DNA from: an uncultured Pelagibacteraceae bacterium
Lineage (GTDB): Bacteria; Pseudomonadota; Alphaproteobacteria; Pelagibacterales; Pelagibacteraceae
DNA length: 40,016 nucleotides
Assembly: GCA_902526645.1 (NCBI GenBank)
Contig: CABZLS010000012.1
Coordinates: 1 to 40,016, forward strand
Direction: 5' to 3'
Position numbers and translations under genes: made by a program. This document shows positions 18,581-28,020 of this stretch, piece after piece. The notes beneath the pieces are model-generated. The model was not told the DNA's origin and ran no database searches. It was given only the letters and a program-made list of their open reading frames with translations. The first letter of the stretch is position 1. Each line of letters starts with the position of its first letter.

Positions 18581-19846
18581 TTAATTTTTAATAACTCTAT
18601 GTCCAATATCTTTTCTGAAAAAACCTTCTTTCCAGTTCAGTTTTTTAATTTGTTTAATTATATTATTTCTTGAGTCAAAAAAACTATTTGAAATATTTAT
18701 AAAATTAAGGACTCTTCCTCCTGCAGAATAAATATCTTTTCCTTTTAACTTTGTTCCTGCGTGAAATAAAAAATTAAATTCATCGTCTTTAAATGATGAG
18801 AGATTTTTTATAATTATATCTTTATCATACTTATCTGGATAACCTTTAGCACACAAAACTATACACATACTTTTTTCATTTTTCCAATTTATTTCAAAAT
18901 TTTTTAATTCTTTTTTTGTACAAGCTAAAATTAAATCCAGAAAATCAGATTTTAACAATGGAAGTATAGTTTGACACTCTGGATCTCCCATTCTCACATT
19001 ATATTCTATCAAAAATGGTTCATTATTTTTGATCATTAAACCAGCATATAAAAAACCAACATATTCTTCTTCCATTTCATTTAAAGCATTAAACGTTGGT
19101 TGAATTATTTTTTCTAATATTTTTTTTTCTAGCTCATTATTTATTAATTTTGATGGACAATATGCACCCATTCCACCAGTATTTTTTCCAGTATCACCTT
19201 CTCCGACTCTTTTATGATCTTGAGCTGTTTGAAAGCATCTATAATTATTTCCATCTGAGATTACAAAAAAGCTCATTTCCTCACCATCTAAAAACTCTTC
19301 AATCAAAATATTTTCAGCTGGACCAAATTTTCCATTAAAAATTTCGTTTATTGCCAATTTAGCTTCATTACTATCATTGCATATATAAACCCCTTTACCT
19401 GCAGCAATAACATCTGCTTTTACGACCAAAGGGAATTTTGCATTTTCTATAAATTGAACTGCAAATTTTTTTGAATCAAAAATTCCAAAATTTGCAGTTG
19501 GAATTTTATATTTTTCACATATTTTTTTTGTGAAAATTTTTGAACCTTCAAGCATGGCCGAATTTTTTTTTGGTCCAAAAACATCAATGTTTTTTTTTCT
19601 TAAATAATCTACTATACCATCAACTAAAGGTTTTTCTGGACCAACTATTACTAAATCTATTTCTTCTCTTCTGATAAATTCATAGATTAAGTTAAAGTTA
19701 TTAATATCAAGTTCTAGGTTTTCAGCAATTTTCGCTGTACCTGCATTTCCAGGAATACAAAAAATTTTTTTTGTTTTTTTTGATTTAGATATTGCATATG
19801 TTAAAGCATGTTCTCTGCCACCACTACCTAAAATTGCAATTTTCAT
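18581..19846 (-). CDS. purD: Phosphoribosylamine-glycine ligase (GARS)
   Basis: PurD performs the second step of purine synthesis, joining glycine to phosphoribosylamine with ATP. The 421 residues are the standard length. Motifs include N-terminal GSGGREHAL (7-15), GPEKPLVDG (about 69-77), the ATP-grasp core with DGEEMS near 195-200, GAYCPS and the metal-binding NVRMGDPECQ (about 284-293). It is divergent from the small DUF2093 gene with a gap of only 25 bases, in which any two promoters must be packed. Confidence 0.98.
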   Translation of the reverse strand: MKIAILGSGGREHALTYAISKSKKTKKIFCIPGNAGTAKIAENLELDINNFNLIYEFIRREEIDLVIVGPEKPLVDGIVDYLRKKNIDVFGPKKNSAMLEGSKIFTKKICEKYKIPTANFGIFDSKKFAVQFIENAKFPLVVKADVIAAGKGVYICNDSNEAKLAINEIFNGKFGPAENILIEEFLDGEEMSFFVISDGNNYRCFQTAQDHKRVGEGDTGKNTGGMGAYCPSKLINNELEKKILEKIIQPTFNALNEMEEEYVGFLYAGLMIKNNEPFLIEYNVRMGDPECQTILPLLKSDFLDLILACTKKELKNFEINWKNEKSMCIVLCAKGYPDKYDKDIIIKNLSSFKDDEFNFLFHAGTKLKGKDIYSAGGRVLNFINISNSFFDSRNNIIKQIKKLNWKEGFFRKDIGHRVIKN

Positions 19847-19871
19847 ATTCTTAATTTATATATCATTAAAA

Positions 19872-20060
19872 ATGAAAAATAAGTTAGCTAAATTAAAATA
19901 TCTTCCAAATAACTTTAAAGTTTTAGAGGAAGGAGATCACGTTATTTGTGCTATATCTAAAAAAAAAATTTTATTGAAGGATTTAAATTATTGGAATACT
20001 GAAAAACAAGAGGCTTATTTTTCATATGTGGAAGCCTCTAAATTTAGAGAGAAAGATTAG
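19872..20060 (+). CDS. DUF2093 family small protein
   Basis: This 62-residue protein matches the alphaproteobacterial DUF2093 pattern: KLKYLPNNFKVLEEGDHV, then C-A-ISKKKI-L--LNYWN and a final aromatic AYFSY-EAS stretch. The family is conserved and small, with no established function. It stands alone on the plus strand between divergent purD and convergent lpxL, seven bases from the latter's stop. Recognition is by pattern; confidence in the gene being real is high. Confidence 0.8.
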   Translation: MKNKLAKLKYLPNNFKVLEEGDHVICAISKKKILLKDLNYWNTEKQEAYFSYVEASKFREKD

Positions 20061-20067
20061 GTAAAGT

Positions 20068-20928
20068 TTATTTTTTCCATCTATTGTGAGTCCAAATCCA
20101 TTGATCAATATTTTTTAAAATCATTTTTTCAAGAATTTTGTTAAGCTTAGACGTGATATCAGTAATACTTTCATTTTTACTAAAATCTAAAGATTTTGAG
20201 ATGCTCATTTCAAAAAAATATTTTTCTTTTCTCTCAATATAAATTGGAACAATTTCACAACCATATTTTTTAACTAATTGTGCTGGTATAGTTGTTGTTG
20301 GTGCTAATTTTTCAAAAAAAGGAGACTCAATTCCTTCCCTTACTCTTTGATCAATCATTAATGCAATTGATGAGCCATCTTTAAAGTTTTTAATTAATTC
20401 TCTACTCCCTGATTTTCCTTTTTTAACTTGTTTTTTACAAATGTAATTTTTTCTTATGTGCTCCATTGTATTATTTAAGTACTTGTTATTCAAAGGTCTA
20501 TAAATTGCAGTAAGATTAACGCCAGCTTTTTCTAATTGCATTGCCATTAATTCAAAATTATTAAAATGACCAGATATGAAAACAACTTTTTTATTTTTTC
20601 TTATTATTTCATCTAGATTTTCCTTTCCATTTATTGATATGTAACTACTCAATTTATCGTTTCTGAAATCTTTTAAAAAAACATATTCAGCAAAAATTCT
20701 TCCATAATTTCCTAAAACATTGAGAGAAAATTTATTGAGATTATGCATATCAATATTATTCACTTGTTTAAGATTATTAATAATTTCTTTTTTTGATTTA
20801 AAAAAAGGGCCTAAATATTTTCCAATTAAAAAACCAAAATTTGACGAATTTTTATATCCAATAACAGAAAATACAAAAAATAGAATTTTTATTAATATAT
20901 ATTCAATTAAATAAACTACTTCTTTCAT
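20068..20928 (-). CDS. lpxL: Lipid A biosynthesis acyltransferase, LpxL/HtrB family
   Basis: LpxL-type enzymes add secondary acyl chains to Kdo2-lipid IVA at the inner membrane. The 286-residue protein has an N-terminal membrane anchor (about 8-24) and the catalytic HX4E motif H121-FNNF-E126. A IYRPLNN segment (142-148) and an RKEKYFF-like late segment are usual for the family. It ends the ubiA-msbA-waaA-lpxK-lpxL operon and overlaps lpxK by four bases. Only one such acyltransferase gene is in the window, and whether it acts as LpxL or LpxM cannot be told. Confidence 0.9.
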   Translation of the reverse strand: MKEVVYLIEYILIKILFFVFSVIGYKNSSNFGFLIGKYLGPFFKSKKEIINNLKQVNNIDMHNLNKFSLNVLGNYGRIFAEYVFLKDFRNDKLSSYISINGKENLDEIIRKNKKVVFISGHFNNFELMAMQLEKAGVNLTAIYRPLNNKYLNNTMEHIRKNYICKKQVKKGKSGSRELIKNFKDGSSIALMIDQRVREGIESPFFEKLAPTTTIPAQLVKKYGCEIVPIYIERKEKYFFEMSISKSLDFSKNESITDITSKLNKILEKMILKNIDQWIWTHNRWKK

Positions 20929-21848
20929 AATTTTTTTAATAATAATTTCTTAAATCTATTTTCATTATAAATAATTAAATCTACTTTAAGGAATTTTATA
21001 CTCTTTTTTTGGCTATTTTTGAGTCTATGAAAATCTTTTTCAGTAGTAATGATTTCTAATTTGTTTCGTTTAGCTATATTTTTAATTTTACTTATTTCTC
21101 TATCGTTAAATTCATAGTGATCAGGAAAAAGGATTTTTCTACTAATCTTAAATTTATATTTTTTTAAGGTTTTTTCAAATTCATGTGGATTTCCTATTCC
21201 TGAGAACATTAAATATTTTTTATTAAGATTAAAATTTTTTAAATTTATTGGTTTATATTTTGCTTTAAAAAAAAGAGATTTTTTTTTAAACTTTTTAAAA
21301 ATATTTTGCAAATTTTGATTACTATATTCTCCATTAACAAAAACGAAATCATAATTTTTAATTTCACTAATTTTTTCTCTTAAAGGACCAGACGGAATAG
21401 TTAAATTGTTACCTGTGCCATATAGCGAGTTAAAACATACAATTTTTACATCATAATTAATATTTTTTTGTTGCAAACCATCATCTAAAATAGCAAGTTC
21501 AAATTTTCTTTTTTGTGCTAAGATTAGACTTTTTTTTCGGTTTTTCTCAGAAATTACTATACCATTTTTTTTTAGTTGTTTTATCTCATCAATTTGGTCT
21601 TGATAATTTTTTTTTATAAAAACAGTCCTATATTTTTTGTTTAAAATTTTGTAAATTTTTATTGCCAAAGAGGTTTTACCTGTTCCTCCAATATAGATAT
21701 TTCCAACACAAATAGTTTTAATACCGAATTTTTTTTGAGGTAGTAGTTTTTTTATTTGATTAATTATTAAAACTATTAAGCTTAAAGGAAATAAAAAATA
21801 AGAAATAATTGATCTTTTTTCCCAAAATGTAGGCTTAAATATCTTCAT
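20925..21848 (-). CDS. lpxK: Tetraacyldisaccharide 4'-kinase
   Basis: LpxK phosphorylates the 4' position of the lipid A disaccharide, giving lipid IVA. The 307-residue protein has a short membrane-associated N terminus (about 14-31), the Walker A motif GGTGKTS (54-60), the ILDDGLQ motif (about 115-121) and the FPDH-E-F segment (about 242-248) of the family. It overlaps both waaA and lpxL by four bases, so translation is likely coupled. Confidence 0.96.
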   Translation of the reverse strand: MKIFKPTFWEKRSIISYFLFPLSLIVLIINQIKKLLPQKKFGIKTICVGNIYIGGTGKTSLAIKIYKILNKKYRTVFIKKNYQDQIDEIKQLKKNGIVISEKNRKKSLILAQKRKFELAILDDGLQQKNINYDVKIVCFNSLYGTGNNLTIPSGPLREKISEIKNYDFVFVNGEYSNQNLQNIFKKFKKKSLFFKAKYKPINLKNFNLNKKYLMFSGIGNPHEFEKTLKKYKFKISRKILFPDHYEFNDREISKIKNIAKRNKLEIITTEKDFHRLKNSQKKSIKFLKVDLIIYNENRFKKLLLKKL

Positions 21849-23083
21849 TTAATATAATTATTAAGTTCATCTAAATTTTTTTTTAAAATTTTTTCTCCAA
21901 TATTATCAATTTTTTTAACCATAAACTTTGGTACTCTTTGATTAATTTTTTTAAAAAGTATTTGCTCTAAATTTGATAAATTATTAGTCATGAAAGAGAT
22001 TTTGTTTTCCTTCAAAAAAGAGTAAATTTCTTCGAAATTTTTAATAAATGAACCATGAATAATATAATTATTATGTCTAGCAGGTTCCAACGGATTTTGA
22101 CCTCCATGGGGAATTAGCGACCCTCCCATAAAAGTAACGTTGGATAATTGGTAAAAATTTTTACTAATCCCAAAACTATCTACTAAATAGACATCTGTAT
22201 TTTTTTTTATTTCATTATTTAGAGAATGAATTTCAACATTCAAATTTAATTTATTTAACTCTGATAAAATTTCTTCAGTCCTTCTTATGTGTCTTGGAAT
22301 TATAATTGTTAAAAGATTATTTATTTTTTTTTTAATTTTTGTGTGTATTTTTCCAATTAATATTTCTTCATTATAATGTGTACTTGCAGCGCACCAAACT
22401 TGAAATTTTTTAAATTTATTAACTAAATTTATTGTTTTATTTCTATTAATTTTATCTCCATAATATTTTAAATTTCCACATATTTTAATTTTTTTTACTC
22501 CTAGATATTTAAGATATTTTGCTGTTTCTTTATTTTGTGGTAAGGCTAAATTAATTTTACTAAAAATATCGTTAGCAAATTTTTCAACCAAAATCCATTT
22601 TTTGTAAGATTTTTCTGTTATCCTTGCATTTAGAAGAATTATTGGAATTTTAGTTTTATGTAAATTTGTATATGTGTTTGGCCATATTTCAGATTCAACA
22701 AAAATTGCTAAGCTAGGCTTCCAATAATTGATAAAACGATTTGAGTTAAAATTACTATCAATAGGGAAATATCGATGAATAACCTTTTTAAATTTAAATT
22801 TTGAAAATATATTAGCTGAGCTGGTTGTTGTTGAGGTTATCAAAATTCTCTTTATTTTTTTATTCTTTTCTAATTCTTTCAAAATTGGAATTATACTCAT
22901 CATTTCCCCAACACTTGCTGTGTGAAACCATATTAAGGATTTTTTTTTAGTTATTTTTTTATAGATACAAAATCTTTCGAGAAATCTTTTAGGATCTTCT
23001 TTTCCAATAATTATCCTATACAAGATAATTAATGGTGATAAAAAAATTAGTAAAAATGTTAAAAAATTATAAATAAAAAACAT
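21845..23083 (-). CDS. waaA: 3-deoxy-D-manno-octulosonic acid (Kdo) transferase
   Basis: WaaA transfers Kdo from CMP-Kdo to lipid IVA. The 412-residue protein starts with one membrane anchor (about 2-25), followed by WFHTASVGEM, in which E60 is the expected catalytic base. The C-terminal GT-B half has the GGSLIPHGGQNPLEPA segment typical of Kdo transferases. The TAATG overlap with msbA and the ATGA overlap with lpxK place it in the lipid A operon. Mono- versus bifunctionality cannot be decided. Confidence 0.96.
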   Translation of the reverse strand: MFFIYNFLTFLLIFLSPLIILYRIIIGKEDPKRFLERFCIYKKITKKKSLIWFHTASVGEMMSIIPILKELEKNKKIKRILITSTTTSSANIFSKFKFKKVIHRYFPIDSNFNSNRFINYWKPSLAIFVESEIWPNTYTNLHKTKIPIILLNARITEKSYKKWILVEKFANDIFSKINLALPQNKETAKYLKYLGVKKIKICGNLKYYGDKINRNKTINLVNKFKKFQVWCAASTHYNEEILIGKIHTKIKKKINNLLTIIIPRHIRRTEEILSELNKLNLNVEIHSLNNEIKKNTDVYLVDSFGISKNFYQLSNVTFMGGSLIPHGGQNPLEPARHNNYIIHGSFIKNFEEIYSFLKENKISFMTNNLSNLEQILFKKINQRVPKFMVKKIDNIGEKILKKNLDELNNYIK

Positions 23084-24825
23084 TAATTTTGTTTAATTTG
23101 TCTATCATAAAAATTTCTGTAAGCATCTGAATTTTTAATTAACTCATTATGATTACCTTGGCTAATCACTTCTCCTTTATCAAATACAAAAATTTTGTGA
23201 GATTGAAGAATGGTTGATAATCTATGAGCAATGACAATTGTAGTTTTGTTTAAAGTTAATTTTGATAGTGCTTCCTGAATTTGTTGCTCAGTTTCTGAAT
23301 CTAGTGAGGATGTTGCCTCGTCTAGTAAAATAATTTTGCTATTCTTTAAAAATGCTCTTGCAATAGATAATCTTTGTTTTTCTCCACCAGATAATTTAGT
23401 TCCATTTTCTCCTATAATAGTATCAAAACCATTTGGTAATTTTTTTATAAAACCTTCACACATTGATAATTTTGCTGCGTTATATATTTCCTCATTTGAG
23501 GCTTTTGGGCTAGCGTATTTAATATTATTGAATATTGTATCATCGAATAATGTTGTATTTTGGTCTACAATTGAAATTTGTTTTCTTAAAGAGTTTAAAT
23601 CAACTTTTTTTAAATCTTGATCATCAATTTCGATTTTACCATCTATTGGGTCATAAATTCTTGGTATCATATTAAGCAACGTAGATTTACCTGAACCACT
23701 ATGACCAACTAAAGCGGTCATTTTTCCACCTGTGATATTAATATTTATATTTTGTAATACTTTATTTTCTAAATTAGATTTATAAAAAAAACTGACATCT
23801 TTAAAAGATATATTGCCAGATTTTAACTCTATTTTTTTTTCATTCTCCAATGAAAAAATTTCATTTTTAGTATCAATTATTGGTAAAATTCTTTTAGCAG
23901 CTGATAGCCCTTGACTGAACATTATATTTACTTTTGTGAGGGATTTTACTGGTTGATAAGCTAACATCATTGCTGCTAAAAAAGAAAAAAAGTTATTTAT
24001 CCCAAGTTGGTCATTCATTATAAGTTTACCTGAATAAAATATAAGTATAGCAATCATAATTCCTGTTAAAAATTCCATTACAGGAGTTGATCTTATGTAA
24101 ACTGCTGAAATTTTTAACGTTTTATTTTTAAGATCATTGACAAATTTTTCAGAACGAATTTTTTCAAAATTTTCTCTTTGAAAAATCTTAATAATTTTAT
24201 GATTTTTAAATAAATCTATTAAATATCTATTAAGATCTCCTGATTTCTCCTGCGCCTCTGTAACAACTTTGCCCATTCTTTTCGCTAAAACTTTTGCAAT
24301 TATAGATGCTAATGGAATCATTATTATTGCAATTAAAGATAGCTTCCAATTCTGAATGAACATAACAATTAATAATCCAATTAATGTTAGGCCATCTTTA
24401 AATACGCTCAAGAAAGCCTCAGATAACATTCTTGTTATTTGGCTGACATCAAAGTTTAAGTTTGAAATATATTTTCCTGTATGTTTACTCTCAATATGCT
24501 GAGTATCTGCAACTATAAATGAATTTAACATATTTGTTTGAAGTTGTTTTTTTACTTCCTCCCCAACAATAATCATCAAAAGTTTTGCAAGGTAAAGTGA
24601 GATTCCTTTTGCAGTAAAAGCTATAATTATTGCTAGGGGTATTATAAATATAAGTTTTTGATCTTTCTCAATAAAAATTTTTTCAATTGCCGGGTCTAGC
24701 AACCAAGCAATTGCCGATGTGCTCGAGGCTACAATTATAGAAAAAAATGCAGCTAATAAAATTTTATATATGTGTTTACTTGTATAGTCTTTAAATAATC
24801 TTTTATATATTTTTTTATTATCCAT
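23083..24825 (-). CDS. msbA: Lipid A flippase MsbA-type ABC transporter
   Basis: This half-transporter (580 residues from the ATG at 24825) has six membrane segments (about 20-320) and a complete nucleotide-binding domain: Walker A GHSGSGKST (374-382), signature LSGGEKQ (478-484), Walker B ending D502-E503, and a switch histidine in AHRLS. Placement between ubiA and waaA-lpxK supports flipping of lipid A-core across the inner membrane. I chose the ATG five bases after the ubiA stop; a TTG at 24846 would lie inside ubiA and is less likely. Confidence 0.94.
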   Translation of the reverse strand: MDNKKIYKRLFKDYTSKHIYKILLAAFFSIIVASSTSAIAWLLDPAIEKIFIEKDQKLIFIIPLAIIIAFTAKGISLYLAKLLMIIVGEEVKKQLQTNMLNSFIVADTQHIESKHTGKYISNLNFDVSQITRMLSEAFLSVFKDGLTLIGLLIVMFIQNWKLSLIAIIMIPLASIIAKVLAKRMGKVVTEAQEKSGDLNRYLIDLFKNHKIIKIFQRENFEKIRSEKFVNDLKNKTLKISAVYIRSTPVMEFLTGIMIAILIFYSGKLIMNDQLGINNFFSFLAAMMLAYQPVKSLTKVNIMFSQGLSAAKRILPIIDTKNEIFSLENEKKIELKSGNISFKDVSFFYKSNLENKVLQNININITGGKMTALVGHSGSGKSTLLNMIPRIYDPIDGKIEIDDQDLKKVDLNSLRKQISIVDQNTTLFDDTIFNNIKYASPKASNEEIYNAAKLSMCEGFIKKLPNGFDTIIGENGTKLSGGEKQRLSIARAFLKNSKIILLDEATSSLDSETEQQIQEALSKLTLNKTTIVIAHRLSTILQSHKIFVFDKGEVISQGNHNELIKNSDAYRNFYDRQIKQN

Positions 24826-24829
24826 AAGT

Positions 24830-25696
24830 TTAAGCCAATTTACCAACCAAAATATTTATGAATATTAATAACCCTAAAAAATTATTACTTTTAAATTTTT
24901 CTAAGCACATTGTAGTTGATTTAAAATTTAAATTTTTTACTTGAAAAAAAAATAAATGAAAAAAAGGAATTATATTAAATAGATAATAATATATTTTAAA
25001 TTTCATAAGTATTCCGACAAATATTAGTGACAACATAAGAAAAAAGTAACAAATGTATAAAAATTTTTTTGGTTCATCTTTAAATTTGATTGATGTTGAT
25101 TTTACACCGATTATTTCATCATCTTTAATATCTTGAAATCCGTATATGGTGTCGTATCCAAGTGTCCAAAATATGGCTCCAATGTACAAAATTATTGGAA
25201 TTAAAGATAATTCATTAGTGACAGATATCCAAGCCAATATAATTCCATAATTAAAAGTTATTCCCAAAAATAATTGAGGCCAATAAGTAAACCTTTTCAT
25301 TAACGGATAAGAAAAAGCTAGAGGCATAGAGAGCATTGCCATTAAAATAGTAAAATTGTTAAAATTGATTAAGACTAAAAAAGCAATTACACAAAGCACA
25401 GTTGCATAAATTGATGCACTAAATTTTGAAATTTTACCTGAAGCTAGTGGTCTATTTTTGGTTCTTTCAACTTTTTTATCAAAATTTATATCAGCTATAT
25501 CGTTTACTATACAGCCTGCAGATCTCATTAATATTGAACCAAGAAAGAATAATATTAAGAAAAAAAAGTAATTTGATAAATCAAAGTTAAAATTATAAGC
25601 AAGTGTTAAACCCCAAAGACAAGGCCAAAATAAAAGCATAAAACCGATTGGTTTTTTAAGCCTAGTTAAATCTATGAATAAATTGATTTGCTCCAT
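24830..25696 (-). CDS. ubiA: 4-hydroxybenzoate polyprenyltransferase
   Basis: UbiA prenylates 4-hydroxybenzoate in ubiquinone synthesis. The 288-residue membrane protein has about eight hydrophobic segments and the two Asp-rich motifs: N65-D-I-A-D69 with the RPLASG loop, and the second GYDTIYGFQDIKDDE (about 179-193). Ubiquinone supply fits with the respiratory genes nearby, but the operon partners are lipid A genes. It is divergent from the DUF2721 gene. Confidence 0.96.
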   Translation of the reverse strand: MEQINLFIDLTRLKKPIGFMLLFWPCLWGLTLAYNFNFDLSNYFFFLILFFLGSILMRSAGCIVNDIADINFDKKVERTKNRPLASGKISKFSASIYATVLCVIAFLVLINFNNFTILMAMLSMPLAFSYPLMKRFTYWPQLFLGITFNYGIILAWISVTNELSLIPIILYIGAIFWTLGYDTIYGFQDIKDDEIIGVKSTSIKFKDEPKKFLYICYFFLMLSLIFVGILMKFKIYYYLFNIIPFFHLFFFQVKNLNFKSTTMCLEKFKSNNFLGLLIFINILVGKLA

Positions 25697-25748
25697 AATT
25701 ATTTACTTGTAAATAACAAAGCCAAGATTGATAATCAAACTGATTCGT

Positions 25749-26153
25749 ATGAATATAGATTACACTGTTACTGCCTTAATGTTTCCCGCAATTCCATTAA
25801 TTATGGGAGTGTATAGTAACAGATTCCATTCTTTGAGTGCTTTGATAAGAGAATTACATGATGAACATGTTTATGAAAAGCATGTTCCCCCAGAGTGGAA
25901 AAAACAATTCATTAATTTAAGTGGAAGAATAACATTATTAAGATGGTCAATAATGTTTGGAGCGTTTGGTTTTTTATTTAATATGCTTACAGTGTTGGGT
26001 CTGTACTTGAATGAAGTTTTTATAGCAAGATTAATTTTTGGATCTTGCTGTTTATCAATGATGATTTCTATAATTTTTTTTATTAGAGAAATTCATGTTT
26101 CAACAAACGCTTTAAGACTACATATGTCAGATATGGATGTTAGGGTTGATTAA
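25749..26153 (+). CDS. DUF2721 family membrane protein
   Basis: From the ATG at 25749 this protein has 134 residues. It starts in or near a membrane segment (MFPAIPLIMGVY), has a polar helix (about 24-60, with R-F-x-SLSALIRELHDEHV) and two further membrane segments (about 67-90 and 96-115). This layout and the RI-LLR-S-M start of the second segment fit DUF2721. Function unknown. I prefer this start over one 21 bases upstream, which lies close to divergent ubiA. The stop overlaps the stop of the quinone oxidoreductase gene by four bases. Confidence 0.8.
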   Translation: MNIDYTVTALMFPAIPLIMGVYSNRFHSLSALIRELHDEHVYEKHVPPEWKKQFINLSGRITLLRWSIMFGAFGFLFNMLTVLGLYLNEVFIARLIFGSCCLSMMISIIFFIREIHVSTNALRLHMSDMDVRVD

Positions 26154-27121
26154 GGAATAATTATGGCAGGACCTAAAATTTTTCGACCCTCTAAATCTTG
26201 ATGAGCCTTTACAATTTCATTTAAAGGATATTTCTTATAAATACTAAGAGAAAATTTTTTTGTAATATACATTTCAAAAACTTTGTTAGCAGCCTCATCT
26301 AATTCTTCTTTAGTTGAAGTGTAATGAGCAATACTTGGTCTAGTTAAATATAAACCTTTTGGTGCAAGAGATTTTGTTACATTGCAAGGATCTAGAGGGC
26401 CTGATGCATTTCCAAAAGAAACCATCATTCCTCTAGTTTTTAAACATTCAATTGAACCATCAAATGTTTTTTTACCTACACCATCATAGACCACAGGAAC
26501 TCCAACTCCATTGGTTAATTCTTTAACTTTTTCTGCAAAATTTCCCTTTGAATAATTAATTACATGATCGCAACCATTTGCTTTAGCTATATCTATTTTT
26601 TCGTCAGATCCCACTGTCCCAATTACAGTACAACCTAAATTTTTTGCCCACTGACAAAATATTTGTCCTACGCCACCAGCTGCAGCATGAAACAATATAG
26701 TTTCTCCAGACTCAACAGGATAGGTTTTATGTAGAAGATAAAAAACAGTAAAACCTTTTGTCATTAAAGTTACAACATTTTCCAATTCAATCTCATTGGG
26801 GACTTTAACTAATTTTTTTGTTGGAAAAATTCTATGTGTTGCATATGAACCAATAGGCATTGATGCGTATGCTACTTTATCACCAACCTTAAAATTTTTG
26901 ACATCTGGACCAATTTTTTCAATTATGCCAGCTCCTTCTATTCCAATATTAGATGGTAATTCAACAGGGTAGAGGCCTGATCTATGGTAAGTATCAATAT
27001 AATTTAGACCTATAGCTTCGTTCTTAATTAAAACTTCACCAGAGTTTGGATCACCTAATTTAATATCTTTCAGCTCCAAAACTTCTGGGCCACCATTTTT
27101 TGATATTATTACAGCCTTCAT
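26150..27121 (-). CDS. qor: NADPH:quinone oxidoreductase, zeta-crystallin type
   Basis: This medium-chain dehydrogenase/reductase (323 residues) lacks the zinc-ligand cysteines. It shows the QOR pattern: NYIDTYHRSGLYP (about 40-52), GIEGAGIIEKIG (about 60-71) and the nucleotide-binding AAAGGVGQI (about 145-153), followed by VYDGVGKKTFD. It reduces quinones with NADPH, one electron at a time in characterised relatives. It overlaps the pirin gene by four bases and would be translated with it, which hints at a shared redox or electrophile-stress role. Confidence 0.9.
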   Translation of the reverse strand: MKAVIISKNGGPEVLELKDIKLGDPNSGEVLIKNEAIGLNYIDTYHRSGLYPVELPSNIGIEGAGIIEKIGPDVKNFKVGDKVAYASMPIGSYATHRIFPTKKLVKVPNEIELENVVTLMTKGFTVFYLLHKTYPVESGETILFHAAAGGVGQIFCQWAKNLGCTVIGTVGSDEKIDIAKANGCDHVINYSKGNFAEKVKELTNGVGVPVVYDGVGKKTFDGSIECLKTRGMMVSFGNASGPLDPCNVTKSLAPKGLYLTRPSIAHYTSTKEELDEAANKVFEMYITKKFSLSIYKKYPLNEIVKAHQDLEGRKILGPAIIIP

Positions 27122-27954
27122 TTTACAAATGTGCCATTATGATAATCTTGAACAGCTTGTAAGATCTCTGCTTTGGTGTTCATTACAAAAGGGCCACCTC
27201 TTGCAATTACTTCATTTATTGGTTTACCAGATATTACTAAAAATTTTGCTTTTGATTTAGCTTTAATTCGTAATACTTCGCCTTTTGTAAGTAATATTAA
27301 AGTACTATCTTTTACATTATCGTGTTTTTTACTACCGATCAATATTTCACCATTAATTAGATAAATAAAAGTATTGTGAGAAGATGGTAAATTGAAATTA
27401 AATTCTTTATCTATATTCAATTCAACATCAAAATAAACAGGCTCGACATTATGTTTTTTCACAGGACCTTCAGCTTTTTCAAATTTACCAGCAATAACTT
27501 TTACCCGCTTATCACCATCTTCGTGAACACTCATTTTATCAGCATCAATATAAATGTATTCAGGTTTGCTCATTTTTAATTTTGCAGGCATATTGATCCA
27601 CAATTGAAAACCGTGAAGTTTGCCCTCTTTCATAGCAGGCATTTCTGAATGGATAATACCACTTCCAGTTTTCATCCACTGAACATCTCCAGCAGTCATT
27701 CTTCCTTCGCCACCAGTACTATCTTTATGCTCAAAATCTCCAGCTAACATATAAGTAACTGTTTCAATACCTCTGTGAGGGTGAGGGGGAAAGCCTGCAA
27801 TATAATCCTCACTATTTTCAGAACCAAATTCATCTAACATTAAAAAAGGATCAAAGTAGTTTGGCTCAACTCCAATACTTCTTTTTAATTTTACGCCAGC
27901 ACCGTCAGATGCTGGAATTGGATCAATAATTTGTTTAACTTCAATATTTTTCAT
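27118..27954 (-). CDS. Pirin family protein
   Basis: Pirins are iron-binding bicupins; some bacterial ones act as quercetin dioxygenases or regulate metabolism. The 278-residue protein has the metal ligands H58 and H60 (HPHRGIETVTY), H102 and E104 (in GIIHSEMP), plus a second cupin domain (about 165-270). It is upstream of and overlaps the quinone oxidoreductase gene. Substrate and role here are unknown. Confidence 0.92.
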   Translation of the reverse strand: MKNIEVKQIIDPIPASDGAGVKLKRSIGVEPNYFDPFLMLDEFGSENSEDYIAGFPPHPHRGIETVTYMLAGDFEHKDSTGGEGRMTAGDVQWMKTGSGIIHSEMPAMKEGKLHGFQLWINMPAKLKMSKPEYIYIDADKMSVHEDGDKRVKVIAGKFEKAEGPVKKHNVEPVYFDVELNIDKEFNFNLPSSHNTFIYLINGEILIGSKKHDNVKDSTLILLTKGEVLRIKAKSKAKFLVISGKPINEVIARGGPFVMNTKAEILQAVQDYHNGTFVK

Positions 27955-27960
27955 TAGTAT

Positions 27961-27988
27961 TTAATAATATGTTTAAGATTTGATTCAA
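27961..27988 (-). promoter_or_regulatory. Possible promoter for pirin-qor
   Basis: On the minus strand TTGAAT (27988-27983) is followed after 16 bases by TATTAA (27966-27961). Start of transcription would fall at or next to the pirin ATG (27954), which suggests a very short or absent leader. Sequence resemblance only. Confidence 0.3.
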
Positions 27989-28020
27989 GGCTACTTTTTG
28001 TCTAAATAATTACCTTTTTT

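Noticed and set aside
24826-24846. TTG start of msbA at 24846
   Set aside because: It lies inside ubiA; the ATG at 24825, just after the ubiA stop, is simpler and leaves the protein complete.
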